A stretch of DNA of 37,953 bases from Thiobacillus sp. (GTDB lineage Bacteria > Pseudomonadota > Gammaproteobacteria > Burkholderiales > Thiobacillaceae). Location of the stretch: positions 1 to 37,953 of the forward strand of contig JAUXRY010000037.1 in NCBI GenBank assembly GCA_030679915.1, read 5' to 3'. This document shows, one piece after another, positions 36,056-37,953 of this stretch (positions are counted from its first letter, which is position 1; each line of letters opens with the position of its first letter). The position numbers were made by a program, and so were the translations under genes. The notes beneath the pieces are model-generated. The model did not search any database. It was not told where the DNA came from and saw only the letters and a list, made by a program, of their open reading frames with translations.

Positions 36056-36529
36056 ATGCCAACCTATGTTCGTACCGACAAGTGCGATGGCTGCAAAGGT
36101 CAGGATAAGACCGCTTGCATGTACATTTGCCCGCATGACCTGATGAAGCTGGACAAGGACGGTTCAGAAACCGGCCACGCCATGAAGGCGTTCAACCAGG
36201 AACCCGAGCAGTGCTGGGAGTGTTATTCCTGCGTGAAGATTTGTCCGCAACAGGCTATCGAGTGTCGCCACTACGCCGACGTCGTTCCGCTGGGTGGCAT
36301 GGTTCAACCACTGCGGGGTTCCGATTCCATCATGTGGACGATCAAGTTCCGCAATGGCGTGCTGAAGCGTTTCAAGTTCCCGATCCGCACCACGCCCGAG
36401 GGTTCCATTGACTGCTACGGCGGCAAGCCCATGCCCAAGATGTCTGAAATCGAAACCACGGGCTCGTTCACCAGGGACATGATGGGCGGCTATCGTCCAG
36501 GCAACCCTGCCGAACTGATCCGTAAGTAA
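36056..36529 (+). CDS. aprB: APS reductase beta subunit
   Basis: A 157-residue ferredoxin-like iron-sulfur subunit carrying electrons between the AprA flavin and the membrane. Cys10, Cys13, Cys21, Cys25 and Cys53, Cys56, Cys59, Cys63 (CDGCKGQDKTACMYICP and CWECYSCVKICP) bind two [4Fe-4S] clusters. The C-terminal tail (about 100-157, 'MPKMSEIETTGSFTRDMMGG') would wrap around AprA. AAGGAG precedes the ATG. Its 27-nt gap to aprA indicates an operon. Confidence 0.97.
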   Translation: MPTYVRTDKCDGCKGQDKTACMYICPHDLMKLDKDGSETGHAMKAFNQEPEQCWECYSCVKICPQQAIECRHYADVVPLGGMVQPLRGSDSIMWTIKFRNGVLKRFKFPIRTTPEGSIDCYGGKPMPKMSEIETTGSFTRDMMGGYRPGNPAELIRK

Positions 36530-36556
36530 TCCAGATTAAATTAGAAGAGGTGTGAA

Positions 36557-37953
36557 ATGGCTGGAGAATTTGGTAATCCCGAAGTTATCCAGGAGGAAGT
36601 AGACATCCTCCTGATCGGCGGTGGCATGGCATGCTGCGGCGCCGGCTACGAAATCATGCGTTGGGCTGATGCAGCCAAGGCTGAAATGGGCATCGATCTG
36701 AAGATCAAGCTGGTCGACAAGGCGGCAATGGACCGTTCCGGCGCTGTGGCGCAGGGTCTGTCCGCAATTAACACCTATATCGGCGCTGAGCAGGATCCTG
36801 CTGACTACGCGCGTATGGTCTCCAACGACCTGATGGGCATCACCCGCGACGACCTGGCCTATGACCTGGGCCGCAACGTGGATGACTCCGTGCACCTGTT
36901 TGAAGAATGGGGCCTGCCCATCTGGAAAACCGACGAAAACGGCGAGCGTCATGACGGCGCCCAGGGCCTGCCCGCACTGAAGGACGGCGGCAAGCCCGTA
37001 CGTTCAGGCAAATGGCAGATCATGATCAACGGCGAATCCTACAACTGGATCGTTGCTGAAGCCACCAAAAAAGCACTCGGCATGGACCGTATCGAAGAGC
37101 GCATCTTCATCGTCAAGCTGGTCAACGACAAGAACGACCCCCAGCGCATTGCTGGTGCCGTCGGCTTCTCGACCCGCGACCATAAAGTTGTGGTGTACAA
37201 GGCCAAGGCCATTCTGTTGGCTGCGGGTGGTTGCGTGAACATCTTCCGTCCGCGTTCTGTCGGTGAAGGTACCGGCCGCGCCTGGTATCCGGTGTGGAAC
37301 GCAGGTTCGACCTACGCGATGGCTGCCGAAGCCGGTGCCGAGCTGACCATGATGGAAAACCGCTTCGTGCCCGCCCGCTTCAAGGACGGTTACGGCCCGG
37401 TTGGCGCATGGTTCCTGCTGTTCAAAGCGCAAGCTGTGAACGCGTACGGCGAAGTCTACATGGTGAAAAACAAGGAACTGCTGAACGACTACCCACCCTA
37501 TGGGCAGGCTGCCGTTCCCGCATCGTGTCTGCGTAACCACCTGATGCTGAAGGAAATGAAGGAAGGCCGCGGTCCCATTTACATGGACACCGTGACTGCA
37601 CTCGCCAAACTGCGCGAGACCCTGACCCCACGCGAAGTGAAGCACCTGGAAGCTGAAGCATGGGAAGACTTCCTCGACATGTGCGTCGGCCAGTGTGGTA
37701 TCTGGGTCGGGGAAAACATCGAGCCGGAGAAGAAAAACTCCGAACTCATGCCGACCGAGCCCTACCTGCTGGGTTCACACTCCGGTTGCTGCGGCATCTG
37801 GGTGTCGGGTCCGACCGAGGTGGGTGCGCCGACTTCCGAAGATCATGCCGATAAAGACAAGATTCCGGCTCACCTGCCCTCGGGCTGGAGCTGGGGCTAT
37901 CGCTCGATGACCACGGTCAAGGGTCTGTTCACCGCCGGCGACGGCGTGGGCGC
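36557..37953 (+). CDS. aprA: APS reductase alpha subunit, 3' end outside window
   Basis: The first 465 codons of AprA, the FAD subunit that in sulfur oxidisers joins sulfite and AMP into APS. The FAD-binding LLIGGGMACCGAGYE (about 18-32), 'DRSGAVAQGLSAINTYIG' and NRFVPARFKDGYG segments are intact, as is GSHSGCCGIWVSGP with a His matching the active-site region. AprA proteins are about 620-670 residues, so roughly a quarter to a third is missing beyond 37953. GAGG lies ahead of the ATG. No frameshift is seen. Confidence 0.96.
   Translation, partial: MAGEFGNPEVIQEEVDILLIGGGMACCGAGYEIMRWADAAKAEMGIDLKIKLVDKAAMDRSGAVAQGLSAINTYIGAEQDPADYARMVSNDLMGITRDDLAYDLGRNVDDSVHLFEEWGLPIWKTDENGERHDGAQGLPALKDGGKPVRSGKWQIMINGESYNWIVAEATKKALGMDRIEERIFIVKLVNDKNDPQRIAGAVGFSTRDHKVVVYKAKAILLAAGGCVNIFRPRSVGEGTGRAWYPVWNAGSTYAMAAEAGAELTMMENRFVPARFKDGYGPVGAWFLLFKAQAVNAYGEVYMVKNKELLNDYPPYGQAAVPASCLRNHLMLKEMKEGRGPIYMDTVTALAKLRETLTPREVKHLEAEAWEDFLDMCVGQCGIWVGENIEPEKKNSELMPTEPYLLGSHSGCCGIWVSGPTEVGAPTSEDHADKDKIPAHLPSGWSWGYRSMTTVKGLFTAGDGVG

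Noticed and set aside
1..37953. CRISPR arrays, tRNA or rRNA genes
   Set aside because: No regularly spaced repeats and no cloverleaf or rRNA-like sequence were found on reading both strands; a dedicated RNA scan was not possible.

Overview
The window suggests a chemolithotrophic sulfur-oxidising betaproteobacterium, probably Thiobacillus or a close relative. The strongest evidence is the right end: a dissimilatory ATP sulfurylase (sat) followed by both APS reductase subunits (aprB and aprA, aprA cut by the window edge). High-GC housekeeping genes (lysS, acnA, a short PutA, recQ, xseB-ispA-dxs, folE2) fit a betaproteobacterial backbone. Genus is an inference from gene content; no rRNA or tRNA is visible.

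1-9.1 kb, all minus strand, is accessory-looking. It holds an unknown protein with a HEPN/DUF4145-like C-terminus, a three-helix membrane protein in AT-richer DNA, and repeat-like intergenic DNA with a truncated LysR remnant. Next comes a tight three-gene operon: a CHAT (caspase-like) protease with uncharacterised N-terminal domains, an alpha/beta hydrolase with a long N-terminal extension, and a subtilisin-fold protein fused to TPRs that has lost its catalytic serine. This operon is the best candidate for an undescribed system: a protease-controlled lipase or esterase module, plausibly for stress or phage defence. Upstream of it lie a six-Asp-box beta-propeller gene and a MoaD-like beta-grasp protein ending in Gly-Gly.

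9.2-19.4 kb is core metabolism: PutA without the DNA-binding domain (minus), RecQ (minus), then LysS, a DUF3147-like membrane protein and aconitase A (plus). A strong bidirectional hairpin separates acnA from the next convergent gene.

19.4-23.6 kb (minus) is a signalling cluster: a small Rossmann protein, a FIST-domain sensor, an 87-residue helical protein and a MASE1-GGDEF-EAL cyclic-di-GMP enzyme. 23.8-26.4 kb (plus) carries proline iminopeptidase, a YbbN/CnoX-like thioredoxin-TPR protein and a DUF3025 protein. These run tail-to-tail into a minus-strand group of an EamA transporter, a SpoIIAA/STAS-like protein and an adhesin-E-like secreted protein.

28.2-32.2 kb (plus) is the overlapping isoprenoid block xseB-ispA-dxs. 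It is followed by folE2 with its own sigma70-like promoter, a palindrome over the -10 region and a terminator. A gene-poor stretch with a dispersed hairpin repeat follows, then a divergent pair (periplasmic retropepsin-like protease and a class I glutamine amidotransferase), a conserved-looking 137-residue unknown with its own terminator, and the sulfur block sat-aprB-aprA. The Sat/Apr enzymes would oxidise sulfite through APS to sulfate with ATP formation.
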